A stretch of 64,000 nucleotides of DNA, from positions 1,142,001 to 1,206,000 of the forward strand of contig JAPDOI010000192.1 in NCBI GenBank assembly GCA_029168955.1, read 5' to 3'. The first letter of the stretch is position 1; each line of letters starts with the position of its first letter. Origin of the DNA: Aplectana chamaeleonis (taxonomy: Eukaryota > Nematoda > Chromadorea > Rhabditida > Cosmocercidae). Below, one piece after another: positions 1 to 8,985 of this stretch. Made by a program: the position numbers and the translations under genes. A model generated the notes under the pieces. It saw only the letters and a list, made by a program, of their open reading frames with translations, had not been told where the DNA came from and made no database searches.

Positions 1-19
1 ATTCGAGGCGAAAAAGATG

Positions 20-365
20 AAAAATTAGGGCGATTTTCGCCAGTGAAGGGCGAGGGCGTTGATTCCAACAAGAATCGCCCTCATTTCTCACCAGCTCGGG
101 CGATGGAAATGGCTAAAATTCCGCCAATACGCGAAGAAATAAGGCGATTCTAGATTGAAGAAGGGCGATCTTCGCCAGCGGAGGGGCGGAGCGTTGATTT
201 TGGCGAGAATCGCCCTCAATTCTCACCAGCTCGGGGAACGGAAATGGCTAGAAGGGGCGATTCTAGAATTAAGGAAGGCGACTTCCGCCAAAGTCGACTC
301 TCGGCGAGTGTTTTGGCGACAATCGCCCCCAACTTTCACCAGCAGAGGCTAAACCATCACCCATA
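20..365. repeat. Three diverged tandem units rich in GGCGATT/TCGCC
   Basis: Three imperfect copies of a roughly 110-130 bp unit follow one another, starting near 22, 155 and 270. Each holds a GGCGAT(T/C)TTCGCC-like hairpin, then AATCGCCC and a (T)CTCACCAGCTCGG or TTTCACCAGC segment. Short open frames here come from the repeat and show no protein family. The copies are too diverged to be a young satellite; a degraded minisatellite or transposon subterminal array is the likely reading. Confidence 0.55.
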
Positions 366-460
366 TGGTGAATTTTTAGTCCACATTTTGGCCGAATCGC
401 TGACTTGTTGGTCGGCGATTCCCAGTTTAGTCTGAGGCTAATCGCCAACGAATGTCGGAG

Positions 461-537
461 TACCGGCAGTACCAGCTGTCACTAATATTATCAATACCAT
501 CGACCCGTGCCGTCCTCGGGACCGTTGCATGCGCCGG
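461..537 (+). repeat. Dispersed repeat, copy 1 of a pair
   Basis: The stretch GGCAGTACCAGCTGTCACTA, then ATTATCAATACCATCGA, GTGCCGTCCTC and TGCATGCGCCGG, is matched in the same order and strand at 6,322-6,412. It is a direct repeat about 5.9 kb apart and non-coding. The family is unrecognised; it could be the inside of a MITE. Confidence 0.5.
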
Positions 538-544
538 ATTCCTG

Positions 545-1830
545 TCTCGTGCAGTAGTTCTATTTACGCTTCCTTCCACTTGCGCCAAAGCCTTCTTATT
601 TGATAATTATATGCTGTAATCAAGTGGTAATCTTAAGGGTGCAAAACTAGTTAGGGGGCCACTCAAGAATTACCCATTGAAATAAAAAGATTCATCCATG
701 AAAATGAAAATTTCTTCGATTATCAGATATGTGATAACGTTATCACTCGTTATTTCCTAGAAATTTCATGGAACTAGATCGATTTCTGAAAACGGTATGA
801 TTCATTCCTCATTTGAATTCTGAGTGGCCCCCTTCGACTAGTTTTGCACCATCTTCAGTACTGTGTATCTTTGAGTGCTTCTATTTACTTGTAGGTAAAG
901 CACCAAACCTGCCATAGTTAACAGAATATCTGAGCCACCTTAGAACTAGATGATAGCATCTGCGAAGCAGAGCGTACTTGATAATTTTTAGCTGATTTTA
1001 TGATTTTGCAGCCCGGTCTCTTCTGACTTATCCGAGAAGTTTAGGCCCCGAAGCTCCAAAGTTATGTATAACGGCTAAGTCTTTAACCAATAGCATTTTT
1101 CGACTAATATCGATTTTATTCTGAAAATTAGATTCTCACCTTCTCATCGATTTTCGAAATAACGATCAATAATTTACAAAAAAAAATACAATCGATTAGG
1201 AACTTAGCCGTTATAACGTTGGCATGGATCCTAGTTATAGTTTGCGTTCCCTATTGAAGGTTGACGCAAACTCGGTGCTACAAGCTGTAACATAGGTTCA
1301 CCGAGTTTGCGCCAACCTTCAATGGAGAACGCGAAGTATCGTTAGGATTCATGCCGACGTTATAACGGCTAAGTTCCCATTCGATAGTATTTTTTCGTCA
1401 ATTGTTGATCGTTTTTTTGAAAATCGATGAAAAAGGCAAGAATCAAATTTCAAAAAAAAAACTATCGATAATTGTCGGAAATTACTGTTGGTTGAGGACC
1501 TATCCATTATACATAACTCTGGAGCTTCGAGGCCTGAACTTCTCGGATGAGTCAGAAAAGACCCAAGCTGCAAAATCACAGAATCAGCTAAAATCATTGA
1601 AAACGCTGTCGAAATTTTTCGCAAACGCTATCATCCAGTTCTAAGGTTTCTCAGATATTCTGTCAACTATGGCAGGTTTGGTGGTTTACCTCAAAGTAAA
1701 TAGAAGCACTCAAAGATACACAGTACTGAAGATTACCACAGAATTCTAGCATATATTTTGCAAACAAGCAGGCTCTGGACCATGTAGAAGGCAGCGTTAG
1801 ATAGAAAAGAATTTGTTACTTGAGACTAAA
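545..1830. mobile_element. Foldback element with long inverted arms, interrupted by a nested MITE
   Basis: Left arm (about 545 to 1,280) and right arm (about 1,310 to 1,830) are imperfect reverse complements. Clear matching segments are ATCTTCAGTACTGTGTATCT at 851 against its complement ending at 1,733, GAAGTTTAGGCC against GGCCTGAACTTC, and TTATAACG near both inner ends. Similarity weakens toward the outer ends, so limits are approximate. The arms meet at a short inner palindrome around GACGCAAACTCGG/CCGAGTTTGCGCC. No transposase is present. The left arm is split at 637/638 by the 213-bp element described separately. Such foldbacks are normally mobilised in trans; the superfamily cannot be set because its own target duplication is not visible. 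Confidence 0.7.
638..850. mobile_element. 213-bp MITE with 8-bp target duplication (hAT-like)
   Basis: The ends are GGTGCAAAACTAGT and ACTAGTTTTGCACC, extending imperfectly through GGGGGCCACTCA / TGAGTGGCCCCC. It is flanked by ATCTTAAG (630-637) and ATCTTCAG (851-858), which match at 7 of 8 positions. The intact foldback arm on the other side (1,726-1,733 in reverse complement) reads ATCTTCAG, so the right flank is ancestral and the left copy has mutated. An 8-bp duplication is typical of hAT elements. There is no coding capacity. Confidence 0.7.
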
Positions 1831-1833
1831 GGA

Positions 1834-2004
1834 AGAAATGGGAAATGAGTAAACAGGAGAGGAAGAAAAGGAGCATTGGGAGAAGGCGGAAGAGTAAAGA
1901 GAGCGATAAAGAGAAGCAGAAACAAGTAAATAAACGAAGGGAAGCCATCGGTGAAGCTACGCTCTTTCGCGCGAAGAGCCACCGCAGTGCCAGTTGGGAC
2001 CGAA
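1834..2004. other. Purine-rich stretch, no gene seen
   Basis: About 100 bp (1,840-1,945) is strongly AG-rich on the plus strand (runs such as GGAGAGGAAGAAAAGGAG). The open frames across it on both strands are low-complexity and I do not count them as genes. Confidence 0.4.
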
Positions 2005-2005
2005 G

Positions 2006-2107
2006 ATCGCTCCGAGCGGCTGCTGTGGCCCGAGTAGATTTCTAATTTTCGCTCGGAGCGGAGAGACAGCGCCGCTCGGGTCGCTCTCCGGTCCCGCTCG
2101 GAGCGAT
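2006..2107. mobile_element. Small GC-rich inverted-repeat element
   Basis: ATCGCTCCGAGCGG at 2,006 is mirrored by CCGCTCGGAGCGAT ending at 2,107, a perfect 14-bp inverted repeat. A further CGCTCGGAGCGG and CCGCTCGGGTCGC lie inside. It may be a tiny MITE or just a hairpin cluster. No target duplication can be separated from the repeat itself. Confidence 0.4.
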
Positions 2108-2194
2108 GGTTTGCCTGAGTATATGTTTTAGTGCCCGGATTGAACTAAGCGTCGACTAGTATTTCGTAAAACTGCAGATGAAGGATCTCCAGAG

Positions 2195-3425
2195 AAGGAA
2201 GCCGCGGCGCAGTACCTTCTAATTGCACTATCTGAACGATATTCAATAATCCTTCAATCTAAGATCCGGATCATACTACCGTCGCGGCGATGTGTGAGAA
2301 AGAACAGTATCGATCAATACTGCGCCTTTAAAGGCAGCATACACGCTCGCAAGCATAGTCGAGATAACAGCATAGATAGGTCCGCACGGCCCGTAGTATG
2401 TCGTCAACGACGTTTGAAGCGCTGAAAACTGTCCAGGATGACAATATTTGACAATGTTAGAGCAATCTTGCCTTCCACGCCCGTATTTTCACACACCTTC
2501 GAGTAACAGAACGAGAATCGATACTTATGAAAACGTGTGATAATTGAGAGTAATAGCACTATCAAATGGGAGTGCACGAGAGAAATAGCTTGGTTTACTT
2601 GAGTATAACATGTCTGCATACCTATTGACTCTCGTCCACTTTCGAGAACGCCGCTCTACTTTGGCTGACCTTTTGAAATGAAGGAATTTATCAGTGCACA
2701 AACATGTTATATTGAGGCAAATCGAGTTTTTTTCTCTACTGCACTCCCTTTTTATAGTGCTATCATTCTAAGTTATCACATGTTTTCTCAAGTATCGATT
2801 CTCATTCTCTTACTCGACGGGGTGTGAAAATACGGGCGTGGAAGGCAAGATTGCTCAAACATTGTCAAATATTGTCATCCTAGACAGTTTTCAGCGCTTC
2901 AAACGTCGTTGACGACATAGTACGGGCCGTGCGGACCTATCTATGCTGTTATCTCGACTATGCTCGCGAGCGTGTATGCTGCCTTTAAGGGAATCGATTT
3001 TTGTGACGAGCAGAACAGCATCTCGTTGAGTGAAATGGGATGATTTAAACATTTGAGATCGGTTGAAATCTACGTTTTCACCCACATCTCGGAAATATTG
3101 AGCAAATATGCATATAGTCTCGAAGACATTAGCGCCCTCTCTATTGGGCAACGTTGTAATGAAATCGAGGCGATATGCATATTTGCCGAAAAATTCGGCA
3201 GTGTGGTCAAAAACAGAGGTGTGGACCATTCTCTTATGATTATCTCATCCAATTTGACTCCACGAACTGGATTTGTGCCTACACAAGCAATCGATTCCCT
3301 CCGATGCGCGAAATCGCCGCTATTGCTCGATACCGCTCTTTTTCAAGCATCGTCGCAACGCAAGTATGATCCCGGCCTAACACCTGCTACGTAAGTAATA
3401 TGGCTGCGTCGCGGCCTTCTAAGGA
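2195..3425. mobile_element. Foldback element interrupted by a TTAA-type MITE
   Basis: When 2,332-2,984 and one TTAA are ignored, the remainder forms one palindrome centred near 3,148. GGGAATCGATT just right of the insertion (2,989) pairs with AATCGATTCCC ending near 3,302. GATCCGGATCATAC and GTCGCGGCGATG on the left pair with GCATCGTCGC and GTATGATCCCGG on the right. GAAGGAAGCCGCGGCGCAG pairs with CTGCGTCGCGGCCTTC. The arms are about 300 bp long in total. Similar peptides read on both strands around 3,050-3,240 are a by-product of this palindrome and not two genes. Confidence 0.6.
2332..2984. mobile_element. 653-bp palindromic MITE flanked by TTAA
   Basis: The termini are AGGCAGCATACACGCTCGC and GCGAGCGTGTATGCTGCCT, and each is directly bounded by TTAA (2,328-2,331 and 2,985-2,988). 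The inverted arms run to about 2,612 and from about 2,703, roughly 280 bp each and nearly identical over the outer 240 bp. TTAA duplication is the signature of piggyBac-type integration (family knowledge). It has no coding capacity and lies inside the left arm of the 2,195-3,425 foldback. Confidence 0.75.
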
Positions 3426-3429
3426 GGAA

Positions 3430-3883
3430 ATGACACAAATAATCTATGCTCATTTCTCACCTGCATACAATCCTTTCGTTTGCTTTAGGATGTCGGCAGC
3501 TGCGACACGACAGTGCTGATTGTCAATTCGAAGCAGGACCGACAGGTTGTTTACCAATCGCTACTTTCTTAGAAGCTTTGTACGGGATGGTTTTCGACCT
3601 ACAAGTCAATCCCAATTTGTCAAAAAGAATCCCCGTGTCTTAGAAACGTTTAAAATGGCATTGCAGTGCCCTCATCAAAACGGATTCTCAGTCTGCAATT
3701 ACGAGCAATCGCTGTTGAAACACACAGCTAGAAGATAATCGTGCCGGGACCTAGTGGACTCAGCAAAATTTTCTCATACTCCAACATGATTTTGTTTACG
3801 CTGTATGCTGCAACAACTGTTGTCTGCAACTGCGGACCGGATTTCAACGCCGATAAGGGGTAGGCCTGACAAGGGACCACTTC
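3430..3883. other. No supported gene
   Basis: Two short overlapping plus-strand open frames lie in 3,446-3,738 and a 25-codon frame starts at 3,787. None has a recognisable motif, a convincing splice context or a partner exon. I see no repeat that matches elsewhere in the window. Confidence 0.3.
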
Positions 3884-4204
3884 GAACGAAAAATGGAGTT
3901 TTGAAAAACGGTCTTTTGAGGGTTGTAGAGGAGCTAAAAAGAAACAACTTGAGATTTTAAAATTTCACTCAGTCCTCACGGGTAGATCAACAACGATCAA
4001 AAAAGGAAAGAAACCAGAACGTTGGATTGGGAGGACGTAGCAGAAATGTGAGCTATACAATGGCCTTGAAATCATCTGAAAAGGTTCTCCTAAAAGCTTG
4101 AAGATGAAATCTAGCTAGGTTCTCGAGTTATGACTTGTTCATTGATCCCCTGAACAATGCTCGTTGCATTCAAACCACCGATCACTGCAATGTGATAGTT
4201 AGGG

Positions 4205-4300
4205 TGAGCTGGCATCACATCATGGCTCAGTCGGTTAGGCGTTGGATTACGAAGCAATTGAAAGATGGGTCGAATACTGTGGCATCATTACTGCATTATG
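4205..4300 (+). repeat. tRNA-like SINE candidate with A and B boxes
   Basis: TGGCTCAGTCGG at 4,223-4,234 fits the internal RNA polymerase III A box (TRGYNNARNNGG). GGGTCGAATAC at 4,267-4,277 is close to the B box (GGTTCGANTCC). They are spaced about 33 bp, as in tRNA genes. A full cloverleaf with acceptor stem is not apparent, so this is more likely a tRNA-derived SINE head or tRNA pseudogene than a working tRNA. The downstream body and tail were not identified. Confidence 0.4.
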
Positions 4301-5014
4301 GCTGATAGTAGTGACATTTCTATGTGTTCACCTTACTTGTTTTGAGTTTTAACAGTGTCTCTTGTTTTTTATACCTCTTTTCTTATATTGCAGAGGTAAC
4401 GTGATGTAAACGGAGAACATCAATTTACATCAATGTTAGAAACTATAGAAATTCCGAGGTTTCGACAATTGCTAGAATATCAAGAATACCCTTACCCTTC
4501 TCCCCCACATATGCCACATAAAAACCGTCCTTAATTCGGAGAAACACTTTAGGGGACTTATTTTGATATGTGACGCTGGAAAAAAGTTCGGACAAAATGA
4601 AACTTCTTCCTTGATCAATGACCAATCTTTTTTCCAACAGAAATTATTATTGTAAACAGAAGTGGGTTTATCTAAACTACAAAATCCATTGAAGCAACCT
4701 GCTACTTTAGCGCATGGCTCGAAGACTCAAGAAAAGAGTTTCGTTATCAATTCCAAAGTTTGGAGTAGAACAGAATCACTCTTTTGAAAACGCACTTTAC
4801 AAGAAGACTACTTTTAGTCAGGCTGGCCTTTCTGGATTAAATGTAGTTTTCTGGAGCCATTTCGGACGTAGAATCCGAGTATGCTCTTCGCAGCTTTTCG
4901 GAAAAAAGAGACCACTCTGGAGAAAGTTACAGGCGTTTTTCCAAGCCTAGCGGCAAGGCAAGGGTACCACCCATCAGGGAATTTTTAGGTGGTTCAGAAA
5001 AAATCTTCGGATTC

Positions 5015-5560
5015 GGCTCAAAACTTGTATGTAGGGGTAATCTAGGGTGGTGAAGACACGAATCTAGAGGTCGTTTGCCAAAATTGTGAGGTTTACTGTA
5101 GATTATGGTAGTTGTCATGACATAGAGGGCCTAAACCCACCTTGATAGCTTGAAAATTGACAAGTGAACATCAAATTCGTATTCAGCACCCCGAATAACC
5201 CCCGTTCAGAAATTTTGAGTCAAATCTGAGACTTTGACCCAACTGCCGTATACCCACCGCAATCTACCGTAATCTGTCGAAAATCGATCAACTGACCTCA
5301 GATTCGTCATGAGCACTTCAAATAACCTCCGAGAGTAAAGTTTTGGTCATAAATTTTTTTTCGACCCTTGGTGCCCCGTGAGGAAAGAAGCTCAATGCCA
5401 TTTTTGGGGGTTCAGAGGTCGAAATTTTTTTTGCCCATACTCCGCCCCAGGGGGTAATATCGGGGCGCTGAACACGAATCTGAGGTCCGTTTCCTGTTTT
5501 TTAGGGGCTTTCGTCAGGTTACGGTGCATTGAATGGCATTTTACCTACCCCAACCCATTG
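5015..5560. repeat. Dispersed ACACGAATCTG repeat, copy 1
   Basis: It contains GGGCGCTGAACACGAATCTG (5,463) and, in the opposite sense, ATTCGTATTCAGCACCCCG (5,178), together with GAGACTTTGACC, CCGTATACCCACCG and GTTACGGT. The same pieces recur near 18,700, 20,460-20,970, 27,000-27,330 and 31,545-31,790. The inverted internal halves suggest a palindromic non-autonomous element. The family is not recognised and the ends are not sharply defined. Confidence 0.6.
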
Positions 5561-5699
5561 TTTTGGTGGTCTTTGATCTACCCGTGAGGACTGAGTGAAA
5601 TTTCAAAATTTTAAATAGTTTATTTTTACGCCCTCTACAACTTTCAAAAGACCAGGAATTATTGTGCTATCCCTGAGCCTCATTTTCGTTCACAACAAA

Positions 5700-6213
5700 C
5701 ACAATACACATCAAGAGGCTGCAAAATGTTCATTAAAGTTTCGAAAATCTTCAAAAACTCCAAAACAGAGTCAAAAGTTCGAAACTTTCTTCCGATTAGC
5801 TTTCGGCTCGTAGAGCCTTCTTCAGACCTAAAAATACAAGCATTAGACCGGGGCAGCGTTGCAGATGAACCAACTCGCCTTCTTCTTCTTAGCCCAAAAA
5901 ATGGGCTGGAAACCACGATTGTCGTGGTCTTACTCTGTTCCTGCTTTTAAATACTCTGCGATGAGGACTATCATATCTTTTGCGTTTTGGGCGAAAAAGA
6001 AGCAAAAACTCGTTTTTTTGCGTCTTTTTCTCATAACTCTGTTCAAAGTGGTTCATTATGGAATCTGAGGATATATTTGGAATCAGCATTGAGAGTTCTT
6101 CCTTCTGAGCTCCCACATGTATTACTCTGCAACAAGGCATATAGGCGTGACACAATCAATCGAGTGCGCGAAACGCGAATGCGGAGCTGGGACGCTCGCG
6201 ATTAGGTGCGGTC
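5700..6213. other. No supported gene
   Basis: Several overlapping short open frames lie on both strands between 5,680 and 6,205 but none shows family motifs. CCACGATTGTCGTGG (5,919-5,933) is a small perfect-stem hairpin. Nothing else stands out. Confidence 0.3.
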
Positions 6214-6215
6214 TA

Positions 6216-6489
6216 TAGCAGACAACCTAGCGCCAAGTGAAACTGGGGGTTTGCATCTTTGACATTTGTTATTGATCTGACTTCCCAGCGACCACTGCGG
6301 CCGGCCTGTCGCTGACGGTGGGGGCATAGCGGCAGTAGCGGCTGTCACTAAAATTATCGATACCATCGTTAACCTCGTGCCATCCTCAGACACGTTGAAT
6401 GCGCCAGCCGTCGAGCGTCTTGCGTCAGCTTTTCAGCGCTGGCGCATAACGCTCCGACGCCTTGACGCTTTACCGCTGGTCGTCTGCTA
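6216..6489. mobile_element. Possible small inverted-repeat element
   Basis: TAGCAGAC at 6,216-6,223 is mirrored by GTCTGCTA at 6,482-6,489. The interior includes the dispersed repeat at 6,322-6,412 and a GCGCTGGCGC hairpin near 6,440. Terminal repeats of 8 bp are short enough to arise by chance, so this is tentative. Confidence 0.25.
6322..6412 (+). repeat. Dispersed repeat, copy 2 of a pair
   Basis: It matches 461-537 on the same strand: GGCAGTAGCGGCTGTCACTA, ATTATCGATACCATCG, CTCGTGCCATCCTC and GAATGCGCCAGCC occur in the same order. Divergence is moderate. It is non-coding and of unrecognised family. Confidence 0.5.
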
Positions 6490-7311
6490 TGGAAGGAGCC
6501 TTAGCCATGTACTTATTACGTAAAAGTTAATGTCCCAGCAAACTTTCTTATATAAAGAATGAACCAATGGACTATGTAAAGTCGAGAAAAGACAAGATTT
6601 TTGCTCCATCAAGTTACTGATGTGCTGCGGATATTGAGATCGCTCAGCTCTACTGTATCGAAACGGAACGGTTTCAGCGAATTGATCGTACATGACTAAA
6701 CTGAACCGATAATACAGATCATGAGCACCTGTATACTCGTTGAAAACTTGAAACCAATCAATGGAGGTAAATACAGTGGTCACAATGAAAAACGTTATCG
6801 AGAAAACTTCAAAAATTAGCTCAGATCAAAAACAGCTCCAAAACTATGAAGGTAGCGCGGTGAAAAACGGGCTAGAATTAGAGTTATTAAGACCCTAAAC
6901 TTCTAGTTCGTGCACAAGTGCACAGAAAGATCACAGTCTCATGCCAAGAAGTCGAAAATCATCGACACTCAGAGGAAGAAATGAATGCAAATTTACCGAA
7001 TAAGAACAGTTGAGCAATGAAGGAAAGCACTCCCGTCAATGTTTTCCACTAGATGTGTACATAAATCCGAAGGTTCATTGATTGAAATTCAATTTCAAGC
7101 CAGCTGATGTTCTTGATACTAGAGATCATCGATGCCGATGATGTGAGGTGGACTCGTCCACCATCAAAAGACAAGGAAGTTCAGGCTTCAAATTTGGCCT
7201 AGAACAGCGTTTTTTTCGCGATTTTTTCTTATAGGTTCTACTACTCTATACCAAGAAAAGGGTTCAGAGAGGAAAAGAAGACGAGCATATTTGAGCGCGA
7301 CCACTGCCTTT
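6490..7311. other. No supported gene; possible TTAA-element terminus at its right end
   Basis: The open frames (6,487-6,783 and 7,188-7,370, minus strand) have no motifs. At 7,291-7,311 the sequence GACCACTGCC-TTTAAA is the AGGCAGTGGTC terminus of the TTAA family seen at 19,325-20,297, next to the 3' end of the CR1-like LINE. A matching left terminus was not found, so it is probably a fragment. Confidence 0.35.
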
Positions 7312-8985
7312 AAATATTTATTACATGAGCGAGTCATGCCAGACGAGAAAAATAAGTAACAGATAACCAAGAAAAACGTAAAACTAAAATGCCACGATAC
7401 AACATAAAAGGAGAAAACAAAAAGGCATGACTCTTGCCAGAACTCATGAACTCAGATAGCTGTCCAACGTGCATTTGAACACCCTTTGGTTTTGAGAAAC
7501 AGGCATTTTTGTACTTATTTTAATAAGATCAGACCCGGCCCTCACAGAGAAGAAGTGTGATCGACTCCTGAGCCTAGCTTTATGAAATACCAGTTTTTGT
7601 GAACCACCTATGGTGATTGAATTTCTCAATGACCAGAACTCTTTCTATTTTAAACCGCAATTACTATGCAGTATTTTGGGGAACATAATGAGGTCGACTT
7701 TACGCCTACTTAACGCTAGCGAATGCAAGTCAAAGCTCTTATCACGCTCTTGAGAATCGGGTATGCTATCGTATGAAAAAACTTTGCTTCTAATCACTAG
7801 TTTCCTAGTAAAAATGTTCTGGACGCTCTCGAGTTTTGCAATGATTTGTTTTTTGTATGGACTGAATATAACCGTTCCGTACTCGAGTAGTGGTCTAATA
7901 TAAGTTTTGAATGCTCTAAGCAACACGGCACTGTTATTTGTTTAGAGGGCCCTAAACAAGTTGTATACAGCCTTCGTAGCTTTTCCTGCTATTCGTTCAC
8001 AATGCGCAGCAAAACTGAGATCGCTAGTTACGAGGAACCCAAGATCTTGGATCTGTTCAACTTTCTAAATTTTGTCACCTCTGATTTCGTAATTGATTTA
8101 GTTGTTGTTCGATCCAATGTGCAAAGGTTTCGTTTTCCCTTTCGATAGCGGAAAACCCCAATTATTAGCGCATTGATGAACCAGATTGATAGTGCGTTGC
8201 AGCGCGAGAGAATCCTCAGGGTTTACGATTGATTTATATATTTTAAGATCATCAGCAGAGGAACAACATCTAACACTATTGGAAGTAATTAGTGCAGATA
8301 GTTCGTAAGTGTAGATGTTGAAGAGAATCTGTGAAAGAACCCCGCCTTGAGGAACACCACTCATTGCTTGTCGAGGAGTGGACAAGGTTGTATTAATCCG
8401 CACCCTAAAAGATCTACCTGAGAGAAAGGAGCGTATCCAAGCGATAATTCTAGGATGCAGACCATTGAGGTTCAATTCGTGGATTGACCTTTCGTGCGAA
8501 ACGCGATCAAAGCCTTTGGAAAATTCAAGATAGACTACATCGAGGGGATTACCTTCATCTAGAGCAACAATAGAGTCATTTATGGACTGCGGCATTGCCG
8601 TGACGGTAGACTTACCTTTCTGACAGCCATGTTGGAGATGTGAAATAGTTGAGTGTCCCTCGAGAAGGGCTTCAATTCTTTTTTTTTAGGAGTTTCTCGA
8701 GAATTGTAGCGAGTATCGATGGTATACTGCTATGACGGTAGTTTTCCGCAGAAGTATAATGCGGTTTTTTGGGGATAGGCGTGACAATTGCAGTTTTTCA
8801 CCTTGAAGGCACTTCCGACCTCATGGAGCCCATCGCCGTAGGCCAAACTTGAATCAGTTTATCAGTGAGCTTAGAATAGTCCACTCGCCCATACATAGGC
8901 TCAAGCAAGTACAAAGTTCTATTGTCACGATATTTCATCTCAAAGTAGACAACGTTATGATCGGAACTGCCGCAAGGAGGAGCTA
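7312..8985 (-). pseudogene. CR1-like LINE, RT and 3' part (dead copy)
   Basis: The minus strand carries the 3' two thirds of a non-LTR retrotransposon ORF2. In order it shows the end of the endonuclease (SSDHNVVYFEM, about 8,940), RT fingers (ENYRHSSIPSILATILEKL, about 8,730), motif A (YLEFSKGFDRVSH, about 8,530), motif B region (SGVPQGGVLSQILFNIY, about 8,340), motif C (SSADDLKIY, about 8,250), the thumb-like LLRAFKTYIRPLLEYG (about 7,900) and the C-terminal RSHFFSVRAGSD to SYLSS, ending at 7,444. The 3' UTR runs to about 7,312 with AATAAA. Decay is clear: the motif A catalytic Asp is Glu, there are in-frame stops at 8,098 and in 7,927-8,060, and frames shift near 7,640 and 8,600-8,700. The upstream endonuclease half continues at 13,335-13,738 beyond the inserted palindrome. 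Confidence 0.85.

Larger units (their letters stand above)
3884..5693. mobile_element. 1.8-kb unit bounded by about 110-bp inverted repeats
   Basis: Left repeat 3,884-3,989 and right repeat 5,575-5,693 are reverse complements with indels. Shared blocks include GAACGAAAA, GGTCTTTTGA, GTTGTAGAGG and AAATTTCACTCAGTCCTCAC followed by GGGTAGATCA. No target duplication is evident and no transposase frame is recognised. The interior holds a tRNA-like SINE candidate (4,205-4,300) and a copy of the dispersed ACACGAATCTG repeat (about 5,015-5,560). It may be one composite element or a foldback that has collected others. Confidence 0.5.

Noticed and set aside
155..435. Overlapping short plus-strand frames as genes
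   Set aside because: They arise in diverged tandem units and show no family features.
3053..3240. Two similar peptides on opposite strands as a gene pair
   Set aside because: They are the two strands of one imperfect palindrome centred near 3,148.
3787..3863. 25-codon frame resembling a signal peptide
   Set aside because: It is too short, stops without a donor site and has no downstream exon.
4443..4637. 64-codon minus-strand frame as a small gene
   Set aside because: It lacks an ATG at the start position and any motif, and lies within an inverted-repeat element.
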